DNA of 31,977 bases from Candidatus Baldrarchaeota archaeon (GTDB lineage Archaea; Asgardarchaeota; Baldrarchaeia; Baldrarchaeales; DXJG01): positions 1-31,977 of the forward strand of contig JAUQZC010000177.1 of assembly GCA_030587435.1 (NCBI GenBank), read 5' to 3'. How positions within the stretch are numbered: the first letter of the stretch is position 1; every line of letters begins with the position of its first letter. The position numbers were made by a program, and so were the translations under genes. Below the pieces are notes generated by a model. That model made no database searches and was not told the origin of the DNA. It saw nothing but the letters and a program-made list of their open reading frames with translations. Shown one piece after another: positions 1-8,264 of this stretch.

Positions 1-71
1 GAATATTATTTTGCAATTTTAGCCTCTATAAAAAAATAAATTATTTATTAGTAGAGCACTAGAACTTTAAT

Positions 72-599
72 TTATTTCTCTGAAAGTCTTTTGGCCGCTA
101 GCCCGATTATTTCAGCTGTTATTTTTAAAGAGTTGGGATCAATGTTCTCCGGAATGTCTAAATCAGTATGCCAATATGGATCGTCATATTTCCACAGCCA
201 AGCGGCTGGAACATCGTTTACAAGAAACGGTGTTGCATCCGAGAGACCTAACATGCATACGGTATGTTTTACAACATAGTTTAAGTCTTTTGCAGCTTCT
301 TCAAGTAACCTATTTATCTTTGGATCTGTTTTTATTGGTCCGGCATCGATCCAACTACCTTCAGTGACTATTCGTAAATGTCCGCCAAAACCAACTGCAT
401 CTAAGTTTATTACACCTATAACGTTTTTTAGGTCGTCCTTATGTTCTTCCACATATGTCCATGAACCAACACACCCAAGAACCTCTCCGACACCGAAAGA
501 AACTACTTCAATCGTTGCGTCTGGCCTATACTTGGAAAATATTCTTGCCAATTCAAGTATTATTGCATTTCCAGAAGTATTGCCGCTAGCACCTTTCAT
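72..599 (-). CDS. Truncated M28-family peptidase-like protein
   Basis: The 175-residue product matches the C-terminal two thirds of zinc-dependent M28 aminopeptidases: GASGNTSGNA near residue 3, GVGEVLGCVGS near 37, NLDAVGFGG near 65 and WHTDLDIPENID near 143. In the family the first His-x-Asp zinc motif lies upstream of the GA-DN motif. That part is absent, because the gene starts 5 bases after the surE stop. The bridging Asp of GA-DN is Gly here, and the catalytic Glu of the usual Glu-Glu pair is Gly, while the ligand Glu, the Asp of NLD and the final His remain. Catalytic activity is therefore unlikely. It may be a 5'-truncated remnant or a non-enzymatic derivative, probably co-transcribed with surE. 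Family assignment is solid; functionality is doubtful. Confidence 0.6.
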   Translation of the reverse strand: MKGASGNTSGNAIILELARIFSKYRPDATIEVVSFGVGEVLGCVGSWTYVEEHKDDLKNVIGVINLDAVGFGGHLRIVTEGSWIDAGPIKTDPKINRLLEEAAKDLNYVVKHTVCMLGLSDATPFLVNDVPAAWLWKYDDPYWHTDLDIPENIDPNSLKITAEIIGLAAKRLSEK

Positions 600-604
600 A
601 ACAT

Positions 605-1402
605 TTATTTAAACTTAAAGTGTTTCTGCGTTTTTTCCATTAAATCTTCACTGGTTAATCTTAGTGAGATGGGTGTTATAGAAATTGCTTTCTCGACTTT
701 AATTATATATAGGTCTGTTTCCGTGTCCGTTGGCTCGTTTTCCATTCCAAAAATCCAATAATAAGGTATACCAAAAGGATCTACTCGCTGCTCGTACCTA
801 TTTATGTAACGTGAACGGCATGGCTTTGTAACTTTAATCGGAGTGTTCTCATCAGTATTGGAAGGGAAATTAATGTTCAGCAGGTCTACTCCCTCCGGCA
901 TACCCTTTTCAATGATTTCTGAAACTATTTCTCTAGCTCTTTCTGAGGCCTTTTTAAACAATTCTTGGTTAAGCGTTTCTGGCACCGCAAACCACTGGGA
1001 CATTTCTGCTTCAAACGAAAATGCTATTGCAGGTACTCCGTAGATTGCTGCTTCTAAAACTCCCCCCAAAGTTCCACTAGTCAATATGGATTGCATACCA
1101 ATATTTAACCCAATATTTATACCTGAAATCACAAGATCTGGAGGTTCTGAACACAACTCAGATAAGCCGAAAAGTATCGCATCAGCAGGAGTTCCAGAAA
1201 TCGCATAGCCTTTAAAATTGTTTTCTAAAGTAAACTTGCATACTCTTATGGGTTTATGGAAGGTTAAACTTTTTCCTGCGCCGCTTTTCTGAGATTCTGG
1301 GGCAACAACTAGCACGTCGACAATTTTTATGAGTTCCTTATATAATGCTAATAGTCCAGGTGACCGTATGCCGTCATCATTTGTTAAGATCACTTTATAC
1401 AA
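605..1402 (-). CDS. surE: 5'/3'-nucleotidase SurE
   Basis: This is a full-length SurE of 265 residues, a metal-dependent phosphatase that hydrolyses nucleoside 5'- or 3'-monophosphates in the cytoplasm. The N-terminus carries the family signature ILTNDDGI with the Asp-Asp metal site at residues 9-10. A PES-KSG segment lies near 35-41, and GINIG followed by SGTLGGVLEA-YGVPAIAFS runs from about 95 to 130, all typical SurE active-site and dimer segments. The start is ATG with no strong Shine-Dalgarno site upstream. It is the first gene of a minus-strand pair with the truncated peptidase. Its role is probably nucleotide salvage or stress housekeeping. Confidence 0.95.
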   Translation of the reverse strand: MYKVILTNDDGIRSPGLLALYKELIKIVDVLVVAPESQKSGAGKSLTFHKPIRVCKFTLENNFKGYAISGTPADAILFGLSELCSEPPDLVISGINIGLNIGMQSILTSGTLGGVLEAAIYGVPAIAFSFEAEMSQWFAVPETLNQELFKKASERAREIVSEIIEKGMPEGVDLLNINFPSNTDENTPIKVTKPCRSRYINRYEQRVDPFGIPYYWIFGMENEPTDTETDLYIIKVEKAISITPISLRLTSEDLMEKTQKHFKFK

Positions 1403-1479
1403 CTTTTAACCCCCAGATGCTTAATAGCAACTAACTTCTGGTCTGGAATCCAATGTTTGCGGATTGGCAGTGTATTTCG

Positions 1480-1508
1480 CATGTACATTTAATTTACAAT
1501 TGTACATG
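1480..1508. repeat. Inverted repeat CATGTACA...TGTACATG
   Basis: Two perfect 8-base arms (1480-1487 and 1501-1508) are separated by 13 AT-rich bases, upstream of surE. The spacing of the arm centres, about two helical turns, is compatible with a dimeric regulator site. No regulator can be named. Confidence 0.45.
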
Positions 1509-1649
1509 TGAAGTATTCCAAATAAATAAATTTGGAAAAACACTCTCGGAATAAAAGCATCTTAATTAATAAACTCAGAGTTTTTATAGCTAAAATTTTT
1601 AGATGGTGATTGTAGGTATTAATTTTTACCGGCTTTACCTTTCAAATGC

Positions 1650-1674
1650 AATATCAAATCTTGAATTTGATATT
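1650..1674. repeat. Perfect 10-bp stem-loop AATATCAAAT/ATTTGATATT
   Basis: Perfect 10-base arms lie at 1650-1659 and 1665-1674 with a 5-base loop CTTGA. The sequence could be an AT-rich hairpin or an operator. It lies inside the possible small ORF 1603-1755, so it could equally be chance. Confidence 0.45.
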
Positions 1675-1840
1675 CCCAAGTTACCTATCTTTGGTGTCAA
1701 GCTGTACAGCAACCTAGGCCTCTTACAACACCTCCGAATTTTATTGCTAATTTAAGTTTTTAGTAGGTTGCACAAAACCTTAATACAGTTGTGTTTAAGT
1801 CTCTTAATTAGCAATTTGCCTATGGGAGGTTTGTTTTAAA

Positions 1841-2395
1841 TTGAGTAAAAAGGATATTTCTCTTAACTTGTTTGTGTATCTCCTTCATCCTCGTAACACG
1901 GTGCTTGTTACAACGGTGAGTAGGGATGGGAAGCCTAATGTTCTTGCTGTTGCATGGATAACTCCTATAAGTGTGAATCCGCCTTACTTAGGGATAAGCG
2001 TAAAGCCTGGAAGATATTCGCATAAACTTCTACTGGAAACAGGTGAATTTGTAGTTAATGTACCAACCTTTGATCTTGCGGAAAAAGTTATGATATGTGG
2101 TAGAAAATCTGGAAGACAAGTAGACAAATTTAAAGAAGCGGGTTTAACAATTGAGGAAGCTAAAGTTGTTAAGGCACCTATCATAAAGGAATGTGTTGCT
2201 CATTTAGAGTGTAAAGTTGTCAACCGATTTGAAGTCGGCGACCACGATTTCTTCGTAGGTCAAGTTCTCGCCGCATATGTCTCAGAAGAACATTTTAAAG
2301 ACCTTTACGATGTAAGAAAGCATAAAACGCTTTTGCATATAGGTAAAAACAAATTTACCACGACGGAAGACGCCTATAAGGAAATAAAAATATGA
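1841..2395 (+). CDS. Flavin reductase-like (flavoredoxin/DIM6-NTAB family) FMN-binding protein
   Basis: The 184-residue protein has the FMN-binding split-barrel pattern of the flavin reductase-like family. HPRNTVLVTTVSRDGKPNV comes near residue 17, AWITPISVNPPYLGISV near 39, a basic SHKLL segment near 62 and TGEFVVNVP near 69, followed by a V-AP-I--C-AHLEC core. Members bind FMN and act in reduction of flavins, iron-sulfur partners or other acceptors in the cytoplasm; the substrate cannot be read from sequence. The TTG start is supported by a GGGAGGT Shine-Dalgarno site about 10 bases upstream. It stands alone with its own promoter region. The next gene is radical SAM, but 164 bases separate them, so co-transcription is uncertain. 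Confidence 0.88.
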   Translation: MSKKDISLNLFVYLLHPRNTVLVTTVSRDGKPNVLAVAWITPISVNPPYLGISVKPGRYSHKLLLETGEFVVNVPTFDLAEKVMICGRKSGRQVDKFKEAGLTIEEAKVVKAPIIKECVAHLECKVVNRFEVGDHDFFVGQVLAAYVSEEHFKDLYDVRKHKTLLHIGKNKFTTTEDAYKEIKI

Positions 2396-2559
2396 AGTTA
2401 GCAGCTTTCATAAAGTGGATAAGGAATTACGATGTCCATAATTTTTTCACTTTCCTTAACGTTTTATGTCGAATTACGTATTTTTGAAATTGGTTAGAAA
2501 TTTCTTAATGTTATGAAACGTATAAAAGATGTTTGTGAAAAGTATGATTTGGTGGATAG

Positions 2560-3411
2560 ATGTTGGAGACTGGTTCAGAGTATCCTAGGTATGTTACTCC
2601 TGGTTTTAAGCCGTTTGATCCAGTTAAGCTTGCAAAGGAAACTGAAAAGATCGTTACAAGGATTAGGAATGGTAGATGTGAGCGTAAGTATACTGCTTTT
2701 TATGCTACTGGTGTTTATGGTGGAATTGCTACAGGTTATGCGGTTGGTTGTTGTCTTAGGTGTGTTTTTTGCTGGGTTGGGTGGTCTAGAGATTTTCCAG
2801 AAAAGTTGGGGAGGTTTTATTCGCCGGAGCAGGCTTTTGAAAAGTTAAGGGAAGCTGCACATAAATATCGTGTTAATAAGCTTAGGATTTCTGGTGCTGA
2901 GCCGACTCTTGGAAAAGACCATTTACTGTCTCTTCTGGAATATGTTGAGGATTCTGAGTTTTCACTTTTTATTTTGGAGACTAATGGTATACTTTTTGGT
3001 GTTGATAAGGATTATGTTAGGAGAATTTCTAGGTTTGAGAAGGTTCATGTTAGGGTTTCACTTAAAGCTGGTACTCCTGAAGCTTTTACAAAGAAAACTG
3101 GTGCTGTTCCGGAGAGTTTTGAAATACCCTTTAAAGCTATTGAGAATCTTTTAGATTATGGAGTAAGTTTTCATGTGGCAGCGATGAGTTTGGATCCAAG
3201 GATAATGACTCCTGAAGAAAGAGCTAGCTTAATTAAAAGATTGGCTGAGATAGATGTAAATTTACTTTTAAACTTGGAAGAAGAAGTTGTAGATCCTTAT
3301 GAAACAACTCTTGCAAGGCTTAAACTTGCTGGATTTAAGTTGAAGTGGCCTTTAAGAGAGGTATATACGCCGATCAGGGATATTGTTATGGAATCTGAAA
3401 AGGAGAAATAA
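2560..3411 (+). CDS. Radical SAM domain protein
   Basis: The 283-residue protein carries the radical SAM cluster motif CX3CX2C as CCLRCVFC near residues 64-71, preceded by an aromatic and Gly-rich segment. GAEPT near 113 matches the GGE motif that contacts S-adenosylmethionine, and beta-alpha repeats of a partial TIM barrel follow (ETNG near 141, VRVSLKAGTPEAF near 165). There is no extra Cys-rich C-terminal domain that would indicate SPASM or a second cluster, so the substrate is unknown; the overall build resembles pyruvate formate-lyase activase-like and archaeal MoaA-like stand-alone enzymes. The ATG is preceded by GGTGG about 6 bases upstream, which favours it over the ATG at 2513 in another frame. 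Confidence 0.88.
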   Translation: MLETGSEYPRYVTPGFKPFDPVKLAKETEKIVTRIRNGRCERKYTAFYATGVYGGIATGYAVGCCLRCVFCWVGWSRDFPEKLGRFYSPEQAFEKLREAAHKYRVNKLRISGAEPTLGKDHLLSLLEYVEDSEFSLFILETNGILFGVDKDYVRRISRFEKVHVRVSLKAGTPEAFTKKTGAVPESFEIPFKAIENLLDYGVSFHVAAMSLDPRIMTPEERASLIKRLAEIDVNLLLNLEEEVVDPYETTLARLKLAGFKLKWPLREVYTPIRDIVMESEKEK

Positions 3412-3716
3412 TAAGGATGGTTTTCAGTTCTAAGTTTATGTGTGTTTTGTTTTATTTTGGGTTATTCTTTGCGAGAAGGGGGTTCTTGTTTGTTTTATTC
3501 GTATTATTTTGATTTGTTCCGTATTGGGTTGCATTCCTTTTGAACAAATTTGTTTTGTAGAAAAGTTTTAATATGGGCTGCGACAATTTTAGTTATAATA
3601 AGTATTACTACCATAAAGTACAAGGACTTAGGTTAGTAATTGCGATGTCAACAAAATAGTTACCTTAGAAGGAGGAAAATTTTAGAGAGATTGAATTTAA
3701 TGAAAGGTGCACTGAC
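3412..3716. other. T-rich intergenic region with candidate terminator and promoter
   Basis: After the radical SAM stop there is a long T-rich stretch on the plus strand (about 3430-3560) with several TTTT runs, as expected for intrinsic archaeal termination. A TATA-like AAAAGTTTTAATATG lies at 3561-3575. A strong AAGGAGG ribosome-binding site at 3669-3675 precedes the GTPase gene. No RNA gene is apparent. Confidence 0.4.
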
Positions 3717-4295
3717 TTGCTGTCATTTAAGATTTTATTGATTGGCGAAAGCGGGGTTGGGAAAACAACACTTCTAAGAACGCTCAAATATGGCTATTTT
3801 ACAAAATGTGGAGTTACGGTTGGTCTCGATTTCACTATACATCACATAAAAGTAGACGATGTTACATGTAAACTTGTTATTTGGGATTTTGGCGGTTACA
3901 GAAACTTTATGCGAATGTATTGGGAAAATCCTCACTTTGTAAGTGAAGCTCATGGCGCATTGCTAGCTTTTGATGTATCTTCTTATGAAACTTTTCTTGC
4001 TCTTGAAGAATGGCTTAGACTTGCCAAAAAATATAATTCAAGTGACTTACCAATTGTACTTGTGGGTATGAAAGCGGATTTGCCAAGAAACGTGCCAAGA
4101 GATGAAATTCTGAAATTTATGCAAGAAAATCAAATAGATGATTACATTGAAACATCAGCCCTAAATATGGTAAACATAGAAAAACCATTTGAAAGAATAG
4201 TTGAAATAATATTGAAAAAGAAAAACATTTTGAGAAAGAAAACTGATCAAAAAAGAGCCAAGGTGATTGAGCCAAGTAAATCCATAGCAATCTAG
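3717..4295 (+). CDS. Ras/Rab-superfamily small GTPase (divergent switch II)
   Basis: This is a single-domain small GTPase of 192 residues. The P-loop GESGVGKTT is at 10-18. A switch I Thr lies in GVTVGLDF near 33-40. Switch II is WDFGGYRNF near 57, where Ras-like proteins have WDTAGQE, so the catalytic Gln is replaced. G4 is MKAD instead of NKxD, and G5 is ETSAL. It should bind and slowly hydrolyse GTP. There is no C-terminal lipidation Cys. The TTG start has no Shine-Dalgarno site at a normal distance. The strong AAGGAGG lies about 41 bases upstream, and the frame is open to it, so an earlier non-standard start (for example ATT at 3690) is possible. It is followed by a longin/roadblock-like candidate, a common partner type for small GTPases. 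Confidence 0.85.
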   Translation: MLSFKILLIGESGVGKTTLLRTLKYGYFTKCGVTVGLDFTIHHIKVDDVTCKLVIWDFGGYRNFMRMYWENPHFVSEAHGALLAFDVSSYETFLALEEWLRLAKKYNSSDLPIVLVGMKADLPRNVPRDEILKFMQENQIDDYIETSALNMVNIEKPFERIVEIILKKKNILRKKTDQKRAKVIEPSKSIAI

Positions 4296-4351
4296 TATCA
4301 GCAAAATTTACGAGTAATGTTAAGAATCAGTTAATCAAAGAGGTGGTAAAC

Positions 4352-4936
4352 ATGATCTTAGAATATTATATTGTTGACATGAAGAATCGAAAGCTAGTTT
4401 ACCATTATAAAAACCCTAACAGTAACTATCAGCCAGATGAAGATTACACATCTGAGTTTGCAACGGCAATAGCTAAAATCTCGTCTATGTTATCTCCTGA
4501 CATGTCGGAGAAAATTCAGCGTATTCAAACTACGTCCTTTAAAATTTTTTTCGAAGTTATAAACGATCATGTATTCATGCTTGTTGCCTCAGCTGATCAC
4601 GACGATTTAGAATTAAGTTACGCTCTTACGGAGTTAATGAATAATTCGTTACCTCTTCTTGAACGAGGTAAAATTAAGGAACTAAATGTGAGGGATGTTA
4701 TTCTTCAGGGCAAAGTTAGGCTTGCAAATAGGCAAGTCTTATCGAAAATTATATTGCTTAGGTTTGGGGCTGTCATTAAGAGCTTAGAGAAATTAAAGAA
4801 TGAAGTTAATATACTGTCTACAATGGGAGGTTACGATGCTTCAACCCTCGCAATGATTTCTTCCATGGTTCAACCAGTTGAACAAGCAGTCGACGAACTA
4901 AAAGAAGCATTAAAAAACCTACCATATGTAGAATAA
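4352..4936 (+). CDS. Uncharacterised protein, longin/roadblock-like N-terminal domain candidate
   Basis: The 194-residue protein has no motif I can name with certainty. The first 110 residues alternate strands and helices: ILEYYIVDMKNRKLVYHY, a helix SEFATAIAKISSML, then strands FKIFFEVINDHVFMLVASAD and a helix. This is the order seen in longin/roadblock-type GTPase regulators, which is a structural inference. The C-terminal 85 residues are helical, probably coiled-coil (LEKLKNEVNI). I chose the ATG at 4352 rather than the in-frame GTG at 4343 because GAGGTG at 4340-4345 is the Shine-Dalgarno site. It starts 56 bases after the small GTPase in the same orientation, which supports a partner or regulator role. 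Confidence 0.75.
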   Translation: MILEYYIVDMKNRKLVYHYKNPNSNYQPDEDYTSEFATAIAKISSMLSPDMSEKIQRIQTTSFKIFFEVINDHVFMLVASADHDDLELSYALTELMNNSLPLLERGKIKELNVRDVILQGKVRLANRQVLSKIILLRFGAVIKSLEKLKNEVNILSTMGGYDASTLAMISSMVQPVEQAVDELKEALKNLPYVE

Positions 4937-5123
4937 GCAACCTAAGTCTCATGCCTCCTTTTCTATAAACCTATATAATGTCAGAAATACGGTAATAGTG
5001 AAAATGAGCTTATTGGAGTCTTTATTTTCTAAAGTAGATGAAATGAGCATTCTTAAGATTTACATTTAGTTCAAGTATCTTAATAAGGGGAAGTAATTTA
5101 GTTTAAAAGGGAGGTATAGTTTC

Positions 5124-5906
5124 ATGGTTAAGCCAGTTAAGAAATTTGTGATTGATTTTTGGAAAACGGGTTTACATGGTGAGGAAATAGGTATTAGGCA
5201 GAAGGAACAGTATAGATCTAAAAGTAGGCATTTTACAATGGACATGGACATTATCGGAAAATATATTGAAGACGATAAGGGCATTGGGTTTGCAGCGATA
5301 CGTGAAAAAGTTTGGAAAGGTGAAAAAGGCGAAGAACTAAACGGAAGGCTCGTGCTAAGACTTTTTACGGACGAAGGTAGATGGCTTGGAAGCATTGAAG
5401 AAGTTGTCATAGAGGAGCTTAAGAACAGTATAGGGTCAAACGACGTAATACCCGTGTTTGCAACAACAATACCGAATTACGACTACGTTCTCTGGATTGA
5501 GAAAGTTCATAGAAGACATGGATTTGGCGAAGTTTATGTTTTTAGTTATTTGTCGGAGAAAGAAGAAGAACCAGTAAGCGTGTTTAAAATCGACGAAAAC
5601 AGATTGACTATTGGCAGTGATTGGGACGTCTATTACGGTCCAACCAAGCAAAAAGTAGCATTTATCGATAGTAAAAAGTTTAACATTGGAGGAAAGGTTG
5701 AGATAAACATTTATGACGAAGATTTTGCTAAAAATCGCATAGCAACTAAAGCGCTTGTACTTTTCGCATCAACCATAAAATATCACAACGATATTAAAGA
5801 AAGGATAAAGAAGAGAATTGAACTTATAAAGAAAGGAGAATGGTCATATAAGCCTGATAAAGGTGAAGCATGGCTATTAAGAAACCCCAGAAAATTCTTA
5901 ATGTAA
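5124..5906 (+). CDS. LURP-one/tubby C-terminal-like domain protein (tentative)
   Basis: This 260-residue soluble protein has a C-terminal part from about 145 to 235 built of short strands: FKIDENRLTIGSDWDVYYG, then KVAFIDSKKFNIGGKVEINIYDE, then one long helix with ALVLFASTIKYHND. That order resembles the LURP-one/tubby-like barrel with its central hydrophobic helix, a fold linked in other organisms to membrane phospholipid contact. The match is from pattern only. The N-terminal half is unfamiliar. The start is ATG with AGGGAGGT about 9 bases upstream. It lies between the first GTPase pair and the GvpD-like ATPase on the same strand, with its own promoter-like sequence near 5080. Confidence 0.6.
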   Translation: MVKPVKKFVIDFWKTGLHGEEIGIRQKEQYRSKSRHFTMDMDIIGKYIEDDKGIGFAAIREKVWKGEKGEELNGRLVLRLFTDEGRWLGSIEEVVIEELKNSIGSNDVIPVFATTIPNYDYVLWIEKVHRRHGFGEVYVFSYLSEKEEEPVSVFKIDENRLTIGSDWDVYYGPTKQKVAFIDSKKFNIGGKVEINIYDEDFAKNRIATKALVLFASTIKYHNDIKERIKKRIELIKKGEWSYKPDKGEAWLLRNPRKFLM

Positions 5907-6157
5907 ACTTTCACTATCTAGTTCTGTAAATTTTACACATATTTTATTCTACTGTAAAACAAACATTGTTTTAAAAGAAAGTGCGAGATTCGTTCCTAGT
6001 TTCTTAGTGTTTAATGATTTTTAAGTTTGGGTTTTAGAAGTTAGAATGTCAAGGCTGTTTTAAAAGCTTGTTATAGTACTTATAATAACAAATATAAATG
6101 TGAATAGCGCCTATTAATTTACGTGGTATCTCCTATTTTACGGGAGTTGATTAAAAT

Positions 6158-7570
6158 ATGGTTAAAGCTGTTCTAGGATGCCCAAAAGAGTTATTAAAAC
6201 CACTCAGTAAAGGTGGTTTCTCACTTCTGATTAAGGGTCAAGCGGGAACAGGTAAAACTACGCTGACTTTCGAGATATTAAACAATATGTCAAAACTTGG
6301 ATCTGTACTCTATATCTCTACTCGTGTTTCGCCAAAATTTCTTTATGAGAAATTTCCTTGGATTAAAAACGAGTTACCTAAAGGATGCATAATGGATGCA
6401 AGAGTAACGCGAATACCGCAGGATACGCCCAGTAATCTTGTATTTAAGTATATTAATGAGATGGATATCATTAGAAATCTTCACAGTAGAATTGAAGAGT
6501 CTGGAGAGGAATTAGTGACCATTGCAATTGATAGTTTAGATGCTTTAAAAATGAATTTAGGTCTTCCAAAGGAAAACTTTGATTTGGAAACAACACTAGT
6601 TAGTATGGCATCTAAAGAAAAGGTAAATTTCATTTTGGTTTCTGAAAGAAGTGAAAACACCATGTTAGACTATATTGTTGATGGTATTGTAACCTTAGCA
6701 AGGGAGATCGTAAATAATTGTCTTGTAAGAAAACTGTATCTAGAGAAAATTAGGGGAGTGGAGATAGATAATCCCGTTATATTGTATACCTTAAAAGATG
6801 CTAGATTTACTCATTTTGAAAGCAGCTATATTCCATATCCAAGTAGGTTTGAGAGCCCTCCATTGATTACCTCTGAAGGAAAAATCTCAACAGGAATGCC
6901 GAGTTTTGATAAATTGTTCGGTGGAGGACTTAAACCAGAAGGAAGTATTCATCTTTTGGAAGTAGGTAGCGAAGTGGGTTCATACTATTTTTGGCTTATA
7001 TATCCGCTTGTAATAAGTTTACTGCGTCAAGGGATTCCAGTCGTTTATGTACCGTCTGCAGGAGAAACTGTTAAAGATACTGAGGTTTGGGTTACCTCTT
7101 TCGTGGATAAAGGCCTTTATGAACAGTTTATGAAATTCGAGGAGATAAGCGGAAGTATAGAAGAAGGTTTTTCCGTTCCTAAGCGATCTTTAGGAGATGC
7201 TATTGGAATCGTTCAGAAAATTATGAGCGATATAGATGAGATTAGAGATGTAACTGGAAGCCCGATTGTCGCTTTAATTGTTAGTGCTGACATTATAGAA
7301 TATGTTTATGGCGTTGATTTAGCTTCTCAAATTTTGAACATTTTAACCATCTACTCGAAAAAGGAAAACGTTATGGAGTTTGTTATTGTTAAATACGGTC
7401 AACCGGAAATTATTACACGTTTAAGTCATATGGCTTCAACACATTTCATGCTTGAAAATCTTAATGGTATAATTTTGCTACGTGGAAAAATACCTAAGAC
7501 AGGAATGTATGCTGTTACAGTTAGTACTTCAAAAGGCTACATTGATACAAATCTTGTACCAATCCGATGA
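6158..7570 (+). CDS. GvpD/KaiC-like RecA-superfamily ATPase with two tandem domains
   Basis: The 470-residue protein has two RecA-fold halves. The N-terminal half has Walker A GQAGTGKTT at 27-35 and a Walker B-type strand VTIAIDSLDAL near 120. The second half begins near 243 with STGMPSFDKLFGGGLKPEGS, the KaiC/RadA-like entry motif, but the following loop GSEVGSYYF lacks the Lys of Walker A, so this half is probably non-catalytic. This arrangement occurs in archaeal GvpD/KaiC-like regulators; no gas vesicle genes are present, so a gas-vesicle role is not implied. ATG with GGGAG upstream. The stop is only 9 bases before the second small GTPase, so the two are co-transcribed and may act together. 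Confidence 0.82.
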   Translation: MVKAVLGCPKELLKPLSKGGFSLLIKGQAGTGKTTLTFEILNNMSKLGSVLYISTRVSPKFLYEKFPWIKNELPKGCIMDARVTRIPQDTPSNLVFKYINEMDIIRNLHSRIEESGEELVTIAIDSLDALKMNLGLPKENFDLETTLVSMASKEKVNFILVSERSENTMLDYIVDGIVTLAREIVNNCLVRKLYLEKIRGVEIDNPVILYTLKDARFTHFESSYIPYPSRFESPPLITSEGKISTGMPSFDKLFGGGLKPEGSIHLLEVGSEVGSYYFWLIYPLVISLLRQGIPVVYVPSAGETVKDTEVWVTSFVDKGLYEQFMKFEEISGSIEEGFSVPKRSLGDAIGIVQKIMSDIDEIRDVTGSPIVALIVSADIIEYVYGVDLASQILNILTIYSKKENVMEFVIVKYGQPEIITRLSHMASTHFMLENLNGIILLRGKIPKTGMYAVTVSTSKGYIDTNLVPIR

Positions 7571-7579
7571 GGGAAAGGA

Positions 7580-8146
7580 ATGGTAGAATCTAGAGTTTAC
7601 TTGTATAAAATTGTTTTGCTTGGAGACGGTATGGTTGGGAAAACTACTTTACGGCGAGTTTTTATGGGGGAAGGGTTTAGAGAAACCTACATGATGACTT
7701 TTGGCTGTGATTTCGCAGTTAAAGATGTCATTTTAGAAAACGATGTAAAAATTCGCCTTCAAATATGGGATTTAGCTGGTCAACCCTCATTTGAAAAAAT
7801 TAGGAAAAGCTACTACAAGGGTTCAAAAGGAGCCATATTAGTGTATGATACAACAAGAAAAGAGACTTTAGAACATGTACCTTTATGGGTAAAAGAACTG
7901 CTTTCCAACACTGGGAACAGAGAGATTCCAATAGTACTTGTAGGAAATAAAATAGATCTCAGAACCGGGAAAGAACCTCACGTTTCCACAGAAGAAGGAC
8001 TAAAGATGATGAAATTTCTTCAAGAAAATTTCGGGCTTAATGTTCTTTTTATCGAAACCTCTGCAAAAACTGGTGAAAACGTGGATACTGCATTTAAGAT
8101 ATTAGCCGGGGAAATACTTCAAAGACATAAACAATGTACCAAGTAA
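7580..8146 (+). CDS. Rab-like small GTPase
   Basis: This 188-residue GTPase keeps all five G motifs in eukaryote-like form. The P-loop GDGMVGKTT is at 14-22, and switch I Thr is in MMTFGCDF. Switch II is WDLAGQPSFEKIRKSYYKG, including the catalytic Gln and the Rab-like tail, with VYDTT after it. G4 is GNKID and G5 is ETSAKTG. A Cys sits three residues from the end, but not in a prenylation motif. It should be a cytosolic or peripherally membrane-bound GTP switch. It overlaps functionally with the upstream GvpD-like ATPase (9-base gap, AGGGAAAGG as ribosome-binding site) and is better conserved than the GTPase at 3717, so the two are probably not redundant. Confidence 0.92.
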   Translation: MVESRVYLYKIVLLGDGMVGKTTLRRVFMGEGFRETYMMTFGCDFAVKDVILENDVKIRLQIWDLAGQPSFEKIRKSYYKGSKGAILVYDTTRKETLEHVPLWVKELLSNTGNREIPIVLVGNKIDLRTGKEPHVSTEEGLKMMKFLQENFGLNVLFIETSAKTGENVDTAFKILAGEILQRHKQCTK

Positions 8147-8197
8147 TATTTGCTCTCGCCTTAAATTTAATTCTATTGTCGTTGCTAATGACAGCTC

Positions 8198-8212
8198 AAA
8201 GTTTAAATATTT
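8198..8212 (+). promoter_or_regulatory. BRE/TATA-like promoter
   Basis: AAAGTTTAAATATTT is an archaeal BRE plus TATA-like element about 53 bases upstream of the GTG of the membrane-anchored gene, which also has its own GGGAGGT ribosome-binding site. It implies that the two membrane genes can be transcribed apart from the GTPase. Confidence 0.5.
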
Positions 8213-8264
8213 GCTTCTGGTTATCCTTATTACTTAATGGACAACCTTGGGAGGTTAAGAATTC

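Larger units (their letters stand above)
1403..1840. other. Intergenic region between divergent genes, with two inverted repeats and a possible 50-codon ORF
   Basis: This 438-base spacer separates divergent surE and the flavin reductase-like gene, so it should hold both promoters. It contains two inverted repeats (listed separately). A plus-strand ORF from ATG 1603 to TAA 1755 would encode 50 mostly hydrophobic residues, but it has no clear ribosome-binding site and no recognisable motif, so it is not called as a gene. A GGGAGGT Shine-Dalgarno site at about 1824-1830 serves the downstream gene. Confidence 0.5.

Noticed and set aside
2513..2848. ORF of 111 codons overlapping the radical SAM gene
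   Set aside because: Low-complexity Leu/Val-rich translation in another frame of a clear radical SAM gene; its composition is that of a shadow frame.
6129..6147. Hairpin CTCC...GGAG that could hide the ribosome-binding site of the ATPase gene
   Set aside because: Only 4-5 base pairs; too weak to claim as regulation.
6158..7570. Assignment of the ATPase as a gas vesicle regulator
   Set aside because: GvpD similarity is at family level only, and no gvpA or other gas vesicle gene is in the window.
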